Source of the DNA: Tenacibaculum singaporense
GTDB lineage: Bacteria; Bacteroidota; Bacteroidia; Flavobacteriales; Flavobacteriaceae
Length of the DNA stretch: 64,000 nt
Assembly: GCF_003867015.1 (NCBI RefSeq)
Contig: NZ_CP032548.1
Location: 2,981,001-3,045,000 of the forward strand
Reading direction: 5' to 3'
Shown here one piece after another: positions 44,817 through 54,527 of the stretch (the first letter of the stretch is position 1; each line of letters begins with the position of its first letter). The notes beneath the pieces were generated by a model that saw nothing but the letters and a program-made list of their open reading frames with translations, was not told the origin of the DNA and made no database searches. The translations under genes were made by a program, and so were the position numbers.

Positions 44817-47672
44817 TTACAGGTTATACTTTACACCGATGCTTCCTTTTATCCCGTAGAACTCTACTTGCTTAGGACGGTCTTCAGTTTTTCCATAATG
44901 ATAGATTAAGGGATTGTTTAATAGGTTATTTACATCTGTAAAAATGGTCCAGTTTTTACCTATTTGATATGAGGCTGAAAAATCTAGTGTGTTATATTTT
45001 CCATAGTAAATGTCATCGATATCTCTTTCTCCAAACCCAATTGCATAGCTTCCTTTATGGTTATAGGCTAATCGTGTGTTAAACCCTCCTTTTTCAAAGA
45101 ATAACTGTGCATTAAATAAAGTGTTAGCTTGGTATGCAATAGATACTTTTCTTCCACTTGGTTTTGTCATTTCAGAATCCATAAACGTTGCATTTAACTG
45201 AGTTCCGAAGTATTGTAAGAACCCAGGTAAGAAATCAAATCGTTTGTTAATTCCTAATTCTATACCACCAATCCAAGCGTCTGCTCCATTTACAGGTGTA
45301 CTAAACTCTACTCCTGTATTTCCGTTGTAAGTACCCTGGTACGTATCGTTGAATACAGGATCGGTAATTGATTTATAGAAAATACCTGCATTTATTACTC
45401 CTACATTTTTAAAGTAGTACTCTCCTAATAAGTCAAAGTTCCATGAGAATGTAGGATTTAAGTTTGGATTCCCTCCTTTAAACTCGTTATCAAATGAGAT
45501 GAAGGTACCTCCTGGAGCAATATCTCCAAAGTTTGGCCTTGAAAAACTTCTTGTTGCTGCAAAACGAATGTTTAAGTCAGTTTTTGGAGAGTATTTTACA
45601 TGTAACATTGGTAATACTGCCCAATAGTCTTTTACATTTCTTACAGCATTTAATTGGCTTTGATCAGCATCCCAAACATATCCATTTACCTCTGTTTCTG
45701 TTTTGGTAGCTCGTAAACCTCCCAATACCGTGAATTGATCTGATAATTTTAAGATTCCCATTCCATAGAATGATAAATGAGTTTCATCTACATTAAAGTT
45801 TCTTCCTAAACCTCCACCGTTCTGTAAAATTTCTGAATCTCCTTCTAAAACACTTAAGTTGTTTTTATTGTTTTTCCAGAAGTTTACCATTCCTTGTTCT
45901 GATAATACTGGTCCGAAAGTAGACTGAATATTAGACCCCATTTCGTTTAAAAAATCAGTTCTCCCTGGTTGTTCTATAATATTTTTAGAGTAATCTGACA
46001 AGTTAGGTGTTGTTCCTGCGTTTGCTTCATCCCAACCATAATACACGTCCTCAAACTTAGCTCTACGATCTTTATCTCTAAACTTAGTACCTACTTTTAT
46101 TTTAAAGTTGTTATTAAAAGTATGCTCATAGTTTAAAGACGCTACAATATTGTCACGCTCTATAATTGATATTTTATACAACTCTAAATCTGCAAATGAC
46201 ATTTGAGATGCATCCATTTTAAATGAAGGATCACTAAAGAAACCAAATAAAGCATCTGTATCGTTATAGTCTAACAATCCACCATCTGCTTTCCAGTAAG
46301 CTCTATCGTCTCCTGCTCCACCAGCTGCTTCTGGTCTATTCTGTATATATTCAGGTTTCATTCCTACGCCATCTTGCTTAAACTTCACTACATAGTAGCT
46401 CTTGTCTTGCTCTGTTGGAATTCCTCCGTATCTAAACTCATTATTATAATTAGCTATACTCCAATCAAACTTTCCATTACCTGTAATATGTCTACCTCCT
46501 ATTTCACCACCAATCATTTCAGTAATTAGTTCATTGTAGATGTTTTGTAACTCAACTCTTGCTGTGTTTGTTCCTGAATCAAACTTATCAAAACGTACTC
46601 TGTGCTTATAATGTGTTTCGGTATCTGACAATGTTCCGTACACTCCTCTAAAGTGCATTTTATGCTCTGGTGTAAAATTATACTCCATCGCTCCGTTTAA
46701 CCCTTTGGTTATTCTTACACCGTTGTAATCTCTTAACTCCATTCTAAATACCCCTTCATCACCTTTTCTTCTCGCTTCAAAATTGTCCGTTCCCCAGTTT
46801 CTATTCCAATATGAACCATTTACAATAAATCCAAACTTTCCATCTTTACTTCTGTTTCCATACGTTAATGAAGCATTGTAAATAGGAGCTCCAGATTTCT
46901 CGTTATATCCTCCACCAACATTTACGTTTAAAACTCTTTTTGCTGGTGCTGTCTGTGTAATAAAGTTTACTCCTCCTCCAATACCATCAGCTTCCATATC
47001 TGGTGTGTATGCTTTTGCTGCTTGTACATAAGAAATTAAATCGGAAGGAAAGAAATCGAAAGCCGTTGCTCTTGAAGTCGTTTCTTCTTCTGCGGTAGGA
47101 ATACGATTTCCGTTAATTGTTGTAGAAGCCCAGAATGGTGGCAATCCACGAACTGATACAAAACGTCCTTCTCCTTGATCTCTTTCAATAGATAATCCTT
47201 GAATACGTTGTACCGTTTCCGCTGCATTTCTGTCTGGTAACTTTCCTATTCCATCTGCTGCAATTACATTCATTATACTCATTGATTTCTTTTGAATACT
47301 CAATGCTCTTGCTTCACTGTTTCTTCTTCCTGAAGAGGTAATAATTACTTCTTCTAAATTTTGGTTAGATGATACTAACGTAATTACGCCTACATTTTTT
47401 TTAACATTCGTGTTAATTGAAACTCTTTTTGTTTCAAAGCCTATGTATGATATCTCCAAGGTTACTTCCCCTTTTTTAACATTAGACAACACAAAATTCC
47501 CATCAAAATCTGTGTTAACACCTTTTGTTGTTCCTGACAACATAACACTAGCACCAGGCAAAGGATAATTTCCATCATTTACTATTCCAACAATAGTAGC
47601 CCCCTGACCTAAAGCTGCACTACATGTAAAAAGAACAAATAGTGAACTTAGTAAAAGTTTAAAATTATTCAT
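44817..47672 (-). CDS. TonB-dependent receptor with CarboxypepD_reg-like domain
   Basis: 951 residues. The signal peptide ends near ALGQG (~23); a CarboxypepD_reg-like domain (~25-105: GIVNDGNYPLPGASVMLSG, TDFDGNFVLSNV) precedes the plug (~115-240) and a 22-strand barrel ending in GSIGVKYNL with an aromatic-poor last strand. No SusD-type partner follows, so it is not a SusCD glycan pair. As first gene of a phosphonate-like locus it probably imports a phosphonate compound across the outer membrane. A shared motif lies 55 bp upstream. Confidence 0.9.
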   Translation of the reverse strand: MNNFKLLLSSLFVLFTCSAALGQGATIVGIVNDGNYPLPGASVMLSGTTKGVNTDFDGNFVLSNVKKGEVTLEISYIGFETKRVSINTNVKKNVGVITLVSSNQNLEEVIITSSGRRNSEARALSIQKKSMSIMNVIAADGIGKLPDRNAAETVQRIQGLSIERDQGEGRFVSVRGLPPFWASTTINGNRIPTAEEETTSRATAFDFFPSDLISYVQAAKAYTPDMEADGIGGGVNFITQTAPAKRVLNVNVGGGYNEKSGAPIYNASLTYGNRSKDGKFGFIVNGSYWNRNWGTDNFEARRKGDEGVFRMELRDYNGVRITKGLNGAMEYNFTPEHKMHFRGVYGTLSDTETHYKHRVRFDKFDSGTNTARVELQNIYNELITEMIGGEIGGRHITGNGKFDWSIANYNNEFRYGGIPTEQDKSYYVVKFKQDGVGMKPEYIQNRPEAAGGAGDDRAYWKADGGLLDYNDTDALFGFFSDPSFKMDASQMSFADLELYKISIIERDNIVASLNYEHTFNNNFKIKVGTKFRDKDRRAKFEDVYYGWDEANAGTTPNLSDYSKNIIEQPGRTDFLNEMGSNIQSTFGPVLSEQGMVNFWKNNKNNLSVLEGDSEILQNGGGLGRNFNVDETHLSFYGMGILKLSDQFTVLGGLRATKTETEVNGYVWDADQSQLNAVRNVKDYWAVLPMLHVKYSPKTDLNIRFAATRSFSRPNFGDIAPGGTFISFDNEFKGGNPNLNPTFSWNFDLLGEYYFKNVGVINAGIFYKSITDPVFNDTYQGTYNGNTGVEFSTPVNGADAWIGGIELGINKRFDFLPGFLQYFGTQLNATFMDSEMTKPSGRKVSIAYQANTLFNAQLFFEKGGFNTRLAYNHKGSYAIGFGERDIDDIYYGKYNTLDFSASYQIGKNWTIFTDVNNLLNNPLIYHYGKTEDRPKQVEFYGIKGSIGVKYNL

Positions 47673-47726
47673 TGGTTTATTATTTACAATTATTAAAATT
47701 AATATTGCAAATCACTAAATTATTTT

Positions 47727-47745
47727 ACTATTTGTAAACTTTTAA
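47727..47745 (-). promoter_or_regulatory. Shared upstream motif of the TonB receptor gene
   Basis: On the minus strand TTAAAAGTTTACAAATAGT; it differs at one base from the motif at 41564-41582. Distances to the start codons are comparable (55 and 44 bp), and both genes belong to the same putative locus. A common regulator is the simplest reading. Confidence 0.55.
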
Positions 47746-47934
47746 ACATTAAGAAAACTTTTACGAATTGCTATTATAGCGTAACAGAATTGTTAACACC
47801 AAAGGTTTTAGTTTTAACTAAACGTAAACAATACTGTTTTTCAACCAGTTGAGAACTAATTTAGGTATGGATACAAACAAAAAACGCTCAACCTTAGTTG
47901 AGAGTTCTCTTGTTATACTTTTTTACTAGAAGTA

Positions 47935-47966
47935 AAAAAAGCGCATTCTTTCGAAAGCGCTTTTAA
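47935..47966 (-). terminator. folE terminator
   Basis: A stem of AAAGCGC with its complement and an A/T-rich flank, just 3' of folE on the minus strand. A second hairpin, CTCAAC/GTTGAG, is at 47887-47902. The rest of the 314-bp interval holds the receptor's upstream region. Confidence 0.7.
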
Positions 47967-47986
47967 ATTTATTTACAACTTATTTT

Positions 47987-48679
47987 CTATTGAAAGTCAG
48001 TGTTTAATTTTATGTAATCTAAGAATTCACGTTTGGTTTCTTTGTTTTTAAATGCTCCACCAAACTCAGCAGTTACTGTACTACTTTCAATATCTTTAAT
48101 TCCTCGTGAGTTAACGCATAAATGTTTCGCATCTATAACACAGGCAACATCTTGTGTTCCTAATGCTTCTTGCATTGCTTGTACTACTTGCATTGTTAAA
48201 CGCTCTTGTACTTGCGGACGCTTAGCATAATACTCTACAATACGATTCATCTTAGATAAACCGATTACTTTACCATTTGAAATATACGCAACGTGAGCTC
48301 TACCAATAATTGGTAATAAGTGGTGCTCACATGTTGAATATACAATAATGTTTTTTTCAACTAACATTTCACCATACTTGTATGTATTGTCAAATGTTGA
48401 TGCCTTTGGTTTGTTTTTTGGGTTTAACCCCATAAACAACTCATTTACGAAAGCTTTTGCAACTCTTTTAGGAGTACCTTGCATGCTATCGTCTGTTAAG
48501 TCCATTCCTAGAGTTTCAAGAATTTCTTTAACACTTTCTTGAATTCTTTCTATTTTTTCGTCGTCAGAAATATCGAAAGCATCTGCACGTAAAGGTGTTT
48601 TAGCCGACGTAGCAATGTGGTTCTCTCCTATTTCGTCAATTCTATCGTCATTCATTTTGTTGTTGTTCACTTCAAACAT
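47987..48679 (-). CDS. folE: GTP cyclohydrolase I
   Basis: 230 residues. Zinc and active-site residues are in YSTCEHHLLPIIGRAHVAY (Cys and His) and CVIDAKHLCVNSRGI (second Cys); SKMNRIVEYYAKRPQVQERL is the signature. It converts GTP to dihydroneopterin triphosphate for folate. The first ~35 residues (MFEVNNNKMNDDR...) are outside the core; a start at the second Met is possible. It lies 47 bp from hisS with a promoter of its own. Confidence 0.95.
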   Translation of the reverse strand: MFEVNNNKMNDDRIDEIGENHIATSAKTPLRADAFDISDDEKIERIQESVKEILETLGMDLTDDSMQGTPKRVAKAFVNELFMGLNPKNKPKASTFDNTYKYGEMLVEKNIIVYSTCEHHLLPIIGRAHVAYISNGKVIGLSKMNRIVEYYAKRPQVQERLTMQVVQAMQEALGTQDVACVIDAKHLCVNSRGIKDIESSTVTAEFGGAFKNKETKREFLDYIKLNTDFQ

Positions 48680-48703
48680 TTCTATCTAAAATTAGTAGGG
48701 CGC

Positions 48704-48711
48704 AAATTTAC
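48704..48711 (-). promoter_or_regulatory. -7 element upstream of folE
   Basis: TAAATTTG on the minus strand fits TAnnTTTG, 25 bp before the folE start, in the 47-bp interval after hisS. Confidence 0.5.
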
Positions 48712-48726
48712 AACATTGTTGGTAAT

Positions 48727-50091
48727 TTACTGCACTTTATTTATCAATTCGTCTAAAGAACAAGTAGTTTGCTCTCCTGTAGACATATTTTTAACAACAA
48801 GCGTACCGTTTTCAACAGTTGTAACTACAAACTCTATTTCTCTATTTGTAGCATACTTCCATTGCTTTTTTTGCTGGTTGTTACTGCTTGCCACATCTGG
48901 ATACATTTCTGACTTAATATTGTTTTGTCTTAATGCTTTTATGGCTTTTATTTTATCTAAACTCTCGTTTTCGTCAAAGTTTAAGAACAATACTTTTGGT
49001 TTTGGCAATTCTACTGCTTCAAACAGTCCTAATTCTTCCATCACCAAGTAAATTCTATCCAATCCGAAAGATATTCCTACTCCAGAAACATCTTTTAAAC
49101 CGAAAATACCTGTCAAGTCGTCATAACGACCTCCACCACCAATAGAACCCATTTTTACACCTTCAGGTGCTGCTACTTCATAAATAGCACCTGTGTAATA
49201 GTTTAATCCTCTAGCTAAGGTTACATCTAATTCTAAGCTTGCTGAATCTAGCCCAATACTTTCTACATTATCAACCACAGTTCTTAAATCGGCCACTCCT
49301 TGCAATCCTTCTTCCGACCCTTGTAACATAGCCTCTAAAGAAGCTAACTTATCTTGATTACTTCCTGAAAAGTTAAATAACGGATCCACTTTTTCAATGG
49401 CTTCAGCAGAAATTCCTTTCTCCAACATCTCCTTAACCACACCGTCTTTTCCTATTTTATCTAACTTATCTAAAGCCACTGTAAAATCAATCAATTTGTC
49501 TGATGCTCCAATTACCTCAGCTATTCCAGACAAGATTTTTCGGTTATTGATTTTGATAGTCGTACCATTTAATCCTAACTTACTAAAAACGGTATCATAT
49601 AATTGAACGAATTCAACTTCTTGCCATAGTGAAGTACTTCCTACTACATCAGCATCACATTGATAAAACTCACGGAAACGTCCTTTTTGAGGTCTATCAG
49701 CTCTCCAAACTGGTTGAATTTGGTAACGTTTAAATGGAAATGTAATTTCGTTTTGGTGTTGTACTACGTAACGTGCAAACGGTACTGTTAAGTCGTAGCG
49801 CAATGCTTTTTCAGAAATTTTCGACGTAACTTTTTGACTGTTTTTATCTGCCAATAAGTTTTCATCTACTTTCTTTAAATAATCACCAGAATTCAAGATT
49901 TTAAAAATCAATCGATCCCCTTCTTCTCCATATTTTCCCATTAATGTAGAAGAGTTTTCAAAACTTGGCGTTTCAATAGGTTGAAATCCGAAATTTTCAA
50001 ACGAATGTTTAATCGTATTAAAAATATAGTTTCTCTTTGCTACTTCCGTTGATGAAAAATCTCTTGTTCCTTTTGGGATTCCTGGTTTCAT
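48727..50091 (-). CDS. hisS: Histidine-tRNA ligase
   Basis: 454 residues, class II synthetase. Motif 1/2 [17 protein letters not shown] and [22 protein letters not shown] (in outline) and the histidine-specific [15 protein letters not shown] plus GGGGRYDDL are clear; motif 3 is [17 protein letters not shown]-terminal anticodon-binding domain follows ([18 protein letters not shown]). Charges tRNA-His in the cytoplasm. Confidence 0.96.
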   Translation of the reverse strand: MKPGIPKGTRDFSSTEVAKRNYIFNTIKHSFENFGFQPIETPSFENSSTLMGKYGEEGDRLIFKILNSGDYLKKVDENLLADKNSQKVTSKISEKALRYDLTVPFARYVVQHQNEITFPFKRYQIQPVWRADRPQKGRFREFYQCDADVVGSTSLWQEVEFVQLYDTVFSKLGLNGTTIKINNRKILSGIAEVIGASDKLIDFTVALDKLDKIGKDGVVKEMLEKGISAEAIEKVDPLFNFSGSNQDKLASLEAMLQGSEEGLQGVADLRTVVDNVESIGLDSASLELDVTLARGLNYYTGAIYEVAAPEGVKMGSIGGGGRYDDLTGIFGLKDVSGVGISFGLDRIYLVMEELGLFEAVELPKPKVLFLNFDENESLDKIKAIKALRQNNIKSEMYPDVASSNNQQKKQWKYATNREIEFVVTTVENGTLVVKNMSTGEQTTCSLDELINKVQ

Positions 50092-50207
50092 ATTCTTTTA
50101 ATTATCATTTATCAATTACCAGTAATCAGTTTATGATTGTTGTTAATTGACAATTGTTTATTGTTCTATTTAGCCTGCAAATATCCGAAAAAATATGAAG
50201 AAAAATG

Positions 50208-51143
50208 TTATTTAACTCTCGCTTTATTTTTACGTTTTAAACGATAAATTGTAGCATTTAACTCAAAGCCTAGGAGAAGAATAATTGCGTTTAACCACAC
50301 AAAAAGCATTAAAATTAACAGGGTACCAATTGAACCGTATAGTTGGTTGTATTGCGCAAACTTTACTACATAAATTCCAAATAAGTAAAAAGTAAACATA
50401 GATACTACGGTAGTTAAAATAGCACCTGGTGAAAAGAATTTTACTTCTTTCCCTTGTTTGGTTCCGTATCTAAAAAGTAGCGATACAATGGTAAAAATCA
50501 TTACTAAAAACAAGAAACCTCTTCCGTAGTAAAACAAATCTAAATCTCCTGTATTTAGCCATCCTATTTTATGGATTCTTGTTAGCGCTATTTGATAAAA
50601 AATAATCAATGTTACCGTTACAATTAAGAAGAAAGACATGAGTAATGATACCGCTAAGGAAACAAAATAAGCTCTAAAAACGCTTCTCATTTCTGTTACA
50701 TGGTAAGAATATTCGAATCCACCAAATATCGCGTTTACACCATTTGTCATTAAAAAAATAGAGGCTAAAAAACCGAATGATAACAATCCTCCGTACTGAT
50801 TGTTAATAATATCTTTTATCACAAAATCTACCGCTTCAAAGGTTTTTGGTGGTAACGCTTCTTGCATTAAAGAGAGTAGTCCGTCTTGGAACCCATCAAT
50901 TGGAATGTATGGGATGAGTGTTAAAATGAATAATAAGAATGGAAAGATTGCCATAAAGAAACTAAAAGCAATACCTCCTGCCCTTGTTGTTAATGCTCCT
51001 TTTACAATACCGATAACATACATTTCGAGTACATCATACAAAGACATTCCTTCTAACCCTGGAATTTTAATTTTCTTTCCAAAGGCTACGAGCCAGTTAA
51101 TTACTGGAATCTTCTCAAGGCTTTCTTCTATCTGTTTAGTCAT
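50208..51143 (-). CDS. YihY/BrkB family inner-membrane protein
   Basis: 311 residues with six transmembrane helices. AGGIAFSFFMAIFPFLLFIL, the GVNAIFGGFEYSYHV motif and LYGSIGTLLILMLFVWLNA characterise the YihY (BrkB-like) family, formerly mis-called ribonuclease BN. Transport or envelope function is not settled. Downstream of it (3') is hisS; upstream is a repeat-rich interval. Confidence 0.9.
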   Translation of the reverse strand: MTKQIEESLEKIPVINWLVAFGKKIKIPGLEGMSLYDVLEMYVIGIVKGALTTRAGGIAFSFFMAIFPFLLFILTLIPYIPIDGFQDGLLSLMQEALPPKTFEAVDFVIKDIINNQYGGLLSFGFLASIFLMTNGVNAIFGGFEYSYHVTEMRSVFRAYFVSLAVSLLMSFFLIVTVTLIIFYQIALTRIHKIGWLNTGDLDLFYYGRGFLFLVMIFTIVSLLFRYGTKQGKEVKFFSPGAILTTVVSMFTFYLFGIYVVKFAQYNQLYGSIGTLLILMLFVWLNAIILLLGFELNATIYRLKRKNKARVK

Positions 51144-51146
51144 TTT

Positions 51147-51245
51147 CTTTTTAGTTGCAAAGTGTTTCTAGTTTCAGAGATTTTAAGTTACAAAGTCTTT
51201 TTGGTTGCAAAGTGTTTCTAGTTTCAAAGATTCTAAGATGCAAAG
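51147..51245. repeat. Two 49-bp near-identical direct repeats (period 50)
   Basis: 51147-51195 and 51197-51245 share the core TTGCAAAGTGTTTCTAGTTT and differ at a few positions. Similar degenerate sequence (AAGTTGCAAAG-like) occurs on the other side of the four-helix-bundle gene, 51644-51760. These short A/G-rich repeats are recurrent companions of such genes in Flavobacteriia. Confidence 0.75.
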
Positions 51246-51265
51246 TTTTTTTAGTGGCATAGTTT

Positions 51266-51643
51266 TTATCGTTTTTCCTTTAGCTTTCTTATTAAACTTG
51301 ATAGCATTCTTTCAATCTCTCTTGATTCCTCATAAAGTCTGTCAAAAGATTCCTTTGAAATATACTCTAAGTTTGAAGAAATTTCAAGTTGCGTTTGTAA
51401 TTCAAACAGCGAAGCTATTCCAATATTTAAAAAGCGAATAAAATCTCCTAAACTTTGTCTTCCAAACCCTTCAGAAATATTACTTGGTACTGAAACTGCG
51501 CTTCTTCTCATTTGTGAAGTTAGTCCAAAAACTTCTTCCTTAGGAAAATTATTAGATATTTTATAAACCTCTGTTACAAAACCCATCGATTTTTGCCAAA
51601 CCAACAAATCTCTGAATGTTTTTATACGTGTTTTCTCTTTCAT
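51266..51643 (-). CDS. Four-helix bundle protein (S23/IVP family)
   Basis: 125 residues. RDLLVWQKSMGFVTEVYKI, GLTSQMRRSAVSVPSNISEG and FLNIGIASLFELQTQLEI are the hallmark of the four-helix bundle family related to 23S-rRNA intervening-sequence proteins and to the Avd accessory protein of diversity-generating retroelements. Likely a nucleic-acid-binding oligomer, possibly with selfish spread. Flanking degenerate repeats support mobile or repeat-associated behaviour. Confidence 0.9.
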   Translation of the reverse strand: MKEKTRIKTFRDLLVWQKSMGFVTEVYKISNNFPKEEVFGLTSQMRRSAVSVPSNISEGFGRQSLGDFIRFLNIGIASLFELQTQLEISSNLEYISKESFDRLYEESREIERMLSSLIRKLKEKR

Positions 51644-51770
51644 TTTATACTTTTCTTTTTCACTTTGCTTCTATAACTCTTAGAAACTTTGCCTCTTTCT
51701 AACTTTACTTCTCTGCTACCTTCTAACTTCATTCCTCAGCATCTTTGCTACTTCAATAACCCCAACCACA

Positions 51771-52340
51771 TTACTCCACCACAATATCATATTTATATAA
51801 CAATCCTACAATATTCTCATTAGAAAATTTTGCTTTTTTAATGCTATTATTTTCAGGATCGATTGCAAAATTAGTGGCAGTTGTAAGGTCTGCTTTTTCT
51901 AAATTCGTCTGCTCAAAAATTGCTCCCTTTAAATCACAATCTTTAAAGAGACCTCTACTTAGGTCAGCTTCAACAAAATCTACTTCTTGCAAATTACAAC
52001 TTATAAATTTTGTAGTAGGAATTTTTAATTGGTAAAAAGAAGATAAGTTTAATTGGCAGTTATGAAAGCTCATTTCTAGCAAAAAGTTGTTGCATTCATT
52101 AAACTTTACCCCAACCATTTTACAGTTTTCAAAAGTGCAATCTTTAAAAAAAGTGTGGTTTACCACTGTATTACTAAAATTACAGTTGATAAACTCACAC
52201 TCTAAAAATTCAATATTAGAAGCATGTACGTTCTCGAAATTGCAATTCTCAAACGTACAGCTGTCATATTCTCCTTTGTTGATTTTTGTTAGTGTAAAAT
52301 CAACTTTTGTAAATGTTTCGTTGTCAAAGAAATCATTCAT
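51771..52340 (-). CDS. Pentapeptide-repeat protein
   Basis: 189 residues of A(D/N)LXX-type repeats such as CEFINCNFSNT, CTFENCKMVG, ISCNLQEVDFVEADLSRG and CDLKGAIFEQTNLEKADL, forming a right-handed quadrilateral helix. Relatives mimic DNA and protect gyrase, but most are of unknown role. It starts on the base next to the stop of the M3 peptidase gene, so both are coupled. Confidence 0.9.
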   Translation of the reverse strand: MNDFFDNETFTKVDFTLTKINKGEYDSCTFENCNFENVHASNIEFLECEFINCNFSNTVVNHTFFKDCTFENCKMVGVKFNECNNFLLEMSFHNCQLNLSSFYQLKIPTTKFISCNLQEVDFVEADLSRGLFKDCDLKGAIFEQTNLEKADLTTATNFAIDPENNSIKKAKFSNENIVGLLYKYDIVVE

Positions 52341-54443
52341 TTATTGTAGTCCTCTCGCTTTTAACATTGGTTCAGCTTGCGGGTCTCTTCCTGCAAAAAC
52401 TCTATACATTTCTGCATAGTCCATCGTGTTTCCTTTCGATAAGATTTGTTCTCTAAACTTCTGACCGTTTTCTCTGGTTAACAATCCGTTGTTTTTAAAC
52501 CAATCGTAGGCATCGTGACTTAACATTTCTGTCCATAAATACGAGTAGTACCCTGCAGCGTATCCTCCGCTAAAAATATGTGCGAAATATGTTGAACGGT
52601 ATCTTGGTGGTACCTCATCAATCTTTAACTTCATTTTAGCTAATGCTTCTTCTTCAAATTTAGCTACATCATCAATGTTCGTATCTGCTGATATGGTGTG
52701 CCATTGCATATCTAAATTAGAAGATGCTAAGTTTTCTATAATTGAATATCCTTGATTGAACGTTCCTGCATTCTTAATTTTTTGTAATAAGGCATCTGGA
52801 ATCACTTCTCCTGTTTTATAATGTAAAGCATAGTTATTTAACACCTCTGGATGTGTTGACCAGTTTTCATTGAACTGCGATGGAAATTCTACAAAGTCTC
52901 TTGCCGTACTTGTTCCTGAAATTGATGCATATTTTTGATTTCCGAATAAACCGTGTAATGCATGTCCGAACTCATGGAAGGTAGTTTCTACATTATCAAA
53001 GCTGATTAATGCTGGTTCTCCTTCTGCTGGTTTTGGGTAGTTACAAACGTTGTAAATTACTGGTTTTTGTCCTCTTAATTTCGATTGCTTTACAAAAGCT
53101 CCCATCCACGCACCACCGCGCTTACTGTCTCTTGCAAAGAAGTCTCCGTAGAACAATCCTAACTTGCTTCCGTCTTCTTCAAAGATTTCATACACTACTA
53201 CATCTGGGTGATAAGTAGGAATATCGGTACGCTTTTTAAAGGTGATTCCGTATAATTTTGTAGCCGCATAAAACACACCTTTTTCTAATACGTTGGTTAA
53301 CTCAAAGTATGGTTTTACCTCGTCTTCATTTAAGTTGTATTTAGACTTACGTACTTTTTCAGCAAAATGATTCCAATCGTATGGTGCTAAAGTAAAATCG
53401 TTTCCTTCTTTATTGATTTCTGCTTGAATTTCTTTCGTTTCAGCAGCTACTTTTGATAACGACCCAGGAATTAATCCGTTGAACATTTCAAATACTTTAT
53501 CTGGTGTAGATGCCATTGTTCCTTGTAAACTCCAGCTTGCAAAGTTGTCAAAACCTAAGATTTGCGCTTTCTTAGCACGTAACAAAGCCATCTTTTTTAC
53601 TAAGTCGCTTGTGTTATACTCACCTGCATCAGTTCTGTGAATTGATTTTTCAAACAATTCTTTACGAACTTCTCTATTCTCTAAAGTTTGTAATAAAGGT
53701 TGTTGTGTAGTATTAATCAGTTGGATTTCATACTTACCGTCTTTCTCTAAACCTTTAATTGTTTCTTCTGAAAGTCCTTTTAACTGTTCTTTACCGGTAA
53801 CAGTTAACCCTCCTTTTTTACTCGCGTCTAATAACTTTTTTCCGAAGTCGTTAGATAAACTTGCTAATTCTGCATTGATTTCTTTTAACTCGTTTTTCTT
53901 TTCTTCAGATAAGTTAGCTCCTGCTTTTACAAACTTTTTATACTGTTCTTTAACCAAGTGCTTAGATTCCGCATCTAACTCTAGACGTTCTAAATTGAAA
54001 TATATGAATTTAATTCTTTCAAATAGTTGCGTATTTAGCAAGATTTCATCGTTGTGTTTAGAAAACTTTGGTGCTAATTCTTTTTGATTGTCTTTAATTG
54101 TATCGTTTGTATGTGCTCCTGCTAAAGCGTAAAAAACAGCCGTGGCATTGTCTAACATTTTACTACTTTCTTCAAAAGCGATAATTGTGTTTTCAAATGT
54201 TGGTGCTTCTGTATTTGCTATAATTTTAGCTATTTCTTCATTTTGAACTTCCATACCTTTTAAAATTGCAGGCATAAAGTGTTCGTTCTTTATTTTAGTA
54301 AAATCTGGTGCTCCAAAGTCTAAAGAACTTTTTACTAATAATGGATTTTCTACCATGTTTGAAGTGGTTTCTTTTTTAGTTTGCTCTGTTTTACACGACA
54401 TAGCTACTACTAGCGTTGCTATGAGTAATAGTTGTTTTTTCAT
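52341..54443 (-). CDS. M3-family peptidyl-dipeptidase (Dcp-like) lipoprotein
   Basis: 700 residues. Lipobox Cys ~17 (MSCKTEQTKKE) and the zinc motif TTFHEFGHALHGLFG (H-E-x-x-H, ~490) with a downstream catalytic Glu in EFPSQFNENW fit the M3A metallopeptidase family. It removes C-terminal dipeptides from peptides, here probably in the periplasm or on the outer membrane. Forms a unit with the pentapeptide gene. Confidence 0.92.
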   Translation of the reverse strand: MKKQLLLIATLVVAMSCKTEQTKKETTSNMVENPLLVKSSLDFGAPDFTKIKNEHFMPAILKGMEVQNEEIAKIIANTEAPTFENTIIAFEESSKMLDNATAVFYALAGAHTNDTIKDNQKELAPKFSKHNDEILLNTQLFERIKFIYFNLERLELDAESKHLVKEQYKKFVKAGANLSEEKKNELKEINAELASLSNDFGKKLLDASKKGGLTVTGKEQLKGLSEETIKGLEKDGKYEIQLINTTQQPLLQTLENREVRKELFEKSIHRTDAGEYNTSDLVKKMALLRAKKAQILGFDNFASWSLQGTMASTPDKVFEMFNGLIPGSLSKVAAETKEIQAEINKEGNDFTLAPYDWNHFAEKVRKSKYNLNEDEVKPYFELTNVLEKGVFYAATKLYGITFKKRTDIPTYHPDVVVYEIFEEDGSKLGLFYGDFFARDSKRGGAWMGAFVKQSKLRGQKPVIYNVCNYPKPAEGEPALISFDNVETTFHEFGHALHGLFGNQKYASISGTSTARDFVEFPSQFNENWSTHPEVLNNYALHYKTGEVIPDALLQKIKNAGTFNQGYSIIENLASSNLDMQWHTISADTNIDDVAKFEEEALAKMKLKIDEVPPRYRSTYFAHIFSGGYAAGYYSYLWTEMLSHDAYDWFKNNGLLTRENGQKFREQILSKGNTMDYAEMYRVFAGRDPQAEPMLKARGLQ

Positions 54444-54527
54444 AAGTTTTGGCCTTTATTATTCAAATAAAGTGAACGTAATTACCTGTTAAGATTACTT
54501 CGTTTCACTCGTAATGACGATTCTTAA

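Noticed and set aside
44817..47672. SusC of a polysaccharide-utilisation locus
   Set aside because: No SusD-like gene and no glycoside hydrolases nearby; neighbours fit a phosphonate-type substrate.
51266..51643. Diversity-generating retroelement accessory gene (Avd)
   Set aside because: The fold is related, but no reverse transcriptase and no template/variable repeat pair are present nearby.
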